Source of the DNA: Nocardioides sp. GY 10113
GTDB taxonomy: Bacteria; Actinomycetota; Actinomycetes; Propionibacteriales; Nocardioidaceae
Direction of reading: 5' to 3'
NCBI RefSeq assembly: GCF_004919105.1
Contig: NZ_STGK01000015.1
Span: 42,168-106,167 of the forward strand
DNA length: 64,000 nt
Positions 63,841 through 64,000 of this stretch are shown here, piece by piece. Numbering within the stretch: the stretch's first letter is position 1; each line of letters begins with the position of its first letter. Below the pieces are notes generated by a model. The model searched no databases. It was not told the DNA's origin and saw nothing but the letters and a program-made list of their open reading frames with translations. The translations under genes were made by a program, and so were the position numbers.

Positions 63841-63910
63841 TTCTCCCCCTCAACATGGGTTCGTCTGCAGTGCCTTTCGTCAAGGAGACGCGCCACTTGA
63901 GGGGGAGAAA
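63840..63910 (-). promoter_or_regulatory. 14-bp inverted repeat sequestering the gene A ribosome site
   Basis: TTTCTCCCCCTCAA (63840-63853) and TTGAGGGGGAGAAA (63897-63910) are perfect inverted repeats with a 43-base loop, located between the pdxS stop and the gene A ATG. On the mRNA the downstream arm is the ribosome site plus the A of AUG; the upstream arm is its complement. Folding would block initiation. Confidence 0.65.
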
Positions 63911-63930
63911 GGTAAAGAAAGTGAAAGGCG

Positions 63931-64000
63931 TCACCAACCGCGTTCGGCGAGGCGGTGCGGCTGCGGGATCTCCTCCACGTTGATCCCGACCATCGCCTCG
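63931..64000 (-). CDS. pdxS: Pyridoxal 5'-phosphate synthase subunit PdxS, C-terminal end only
   Basis: The last 22 codons read EAMVGINVEEIPQPHRLAER followed by GW and a TGA, the typical C-terminus of PdxS (lyase subunit of PLP synthase). The rest lies beyond the window. It normally neighbours pdxT; here the eight-gene fibre cluster separates them. Confidence 0.85.
   Translation of the reverse strand, partial: EAMVGINVEEIPQPHRLAERGW

Overview
The window comes from a very GC-rich actinobacterium. Gene content and order match the actinobacterial core (mihF-gmk-rpoZ-coaBC-metK-priA-def-fmt-rsmB; pyrR-pyrBC-carAB-pyrDF; aroCKBQ-efp-nusB; hisS-aspS; rel-apt-secFD-yajC; ruvCAB; yebC; pdxS/pdxT). 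The GC level, GTG starts, 4-base GTGA/ATGA gene overlaps and a long intergenic palindrome fit Nocardioidaceae (Nocardioides-like), but the genus is an inference. Nearly everything is on the minus strand, so transcription runs from high to low coordinates. Only a DUF349 gene and a small secreted protein are on the plus strand. No tRNA, rRNA, CRISPR array, transposase or integrase was seen.

Layout, left to right: 1-3.5 kb holds a truncated luciferase-like monooxygenase and def-fmt-rsmB. 3.6-9.6 kb holds priA (helicase motifs lost), metK, coaBC, rpoZ, gmk and mihF. 9.8-19.6 kb is a full UMP operon, pyrR-pyrB-pyrC-carA-carB-pyrD-pyrF plus a small membrane protein, with a recognisable PyrR-binding RNA motif before pyrR. 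19.7-21.9 kb has an FAD disulfide oxidoreductase and a Thr/Pro-repeat secreted protein. 22-29.9 kb carries nusB, efp, the shikimate genes aroQ-aroB-aroK-aroC-aroE, an A24 prepilin-type peptidase, mltG and ruvX. 29.9-34.9 kb has alaS, two small membrane proteins and rarA. 34.9-41.3 kb is an oligopeptide ABC importer with three strong intercistronic hairpins. 41.4-45.3 kb has aspS, hisS and a metallo-hydrolase. 45.3-57.5 kb has the DUF349 gene, a six-cysteine secreted protein, rel, apt, secF, secD, yajC, ruvB, ruvA, ruvC (with an SOS box), yebC and pdxT.

The most interesting region is 57.5-63.9 kb. Between pdxT and the end of pdxS, which are normally neighbours, lies an eight-gene secretion cluster: a SipW-type signal peptidase (S26B, Ser/His type), five paralogous proteins with SipW/TasA-type signal peptides, six conserved cysteines and a shared C-terminal strand, and two paralogous fibronectin-III-like secreted proteins. 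It looks like a disulfide-stabilised TasA-like surface fibre system with its own peptidase. A two-gene cassette (fibre subunit plus FN3-like protein joined by a GTGA overlap) occurs twice. The first subunit gene has a perfect 14-bp inverted repeat that can sequester its whole Shine-Dalgarno sequence.

Regulation readable from the DNA: several genes begin about 6-8 bases after a TANNNT -10 hexamer (def, rel, the FAD oxidoreductase, the metallo-hydrolase, DUF349), which suggests leaderless mRNAs. ruvC has a near-consensus LexA site. The opp, aroQ/efp and fibre operons carry strong hairpins between genes that could set relative expression.
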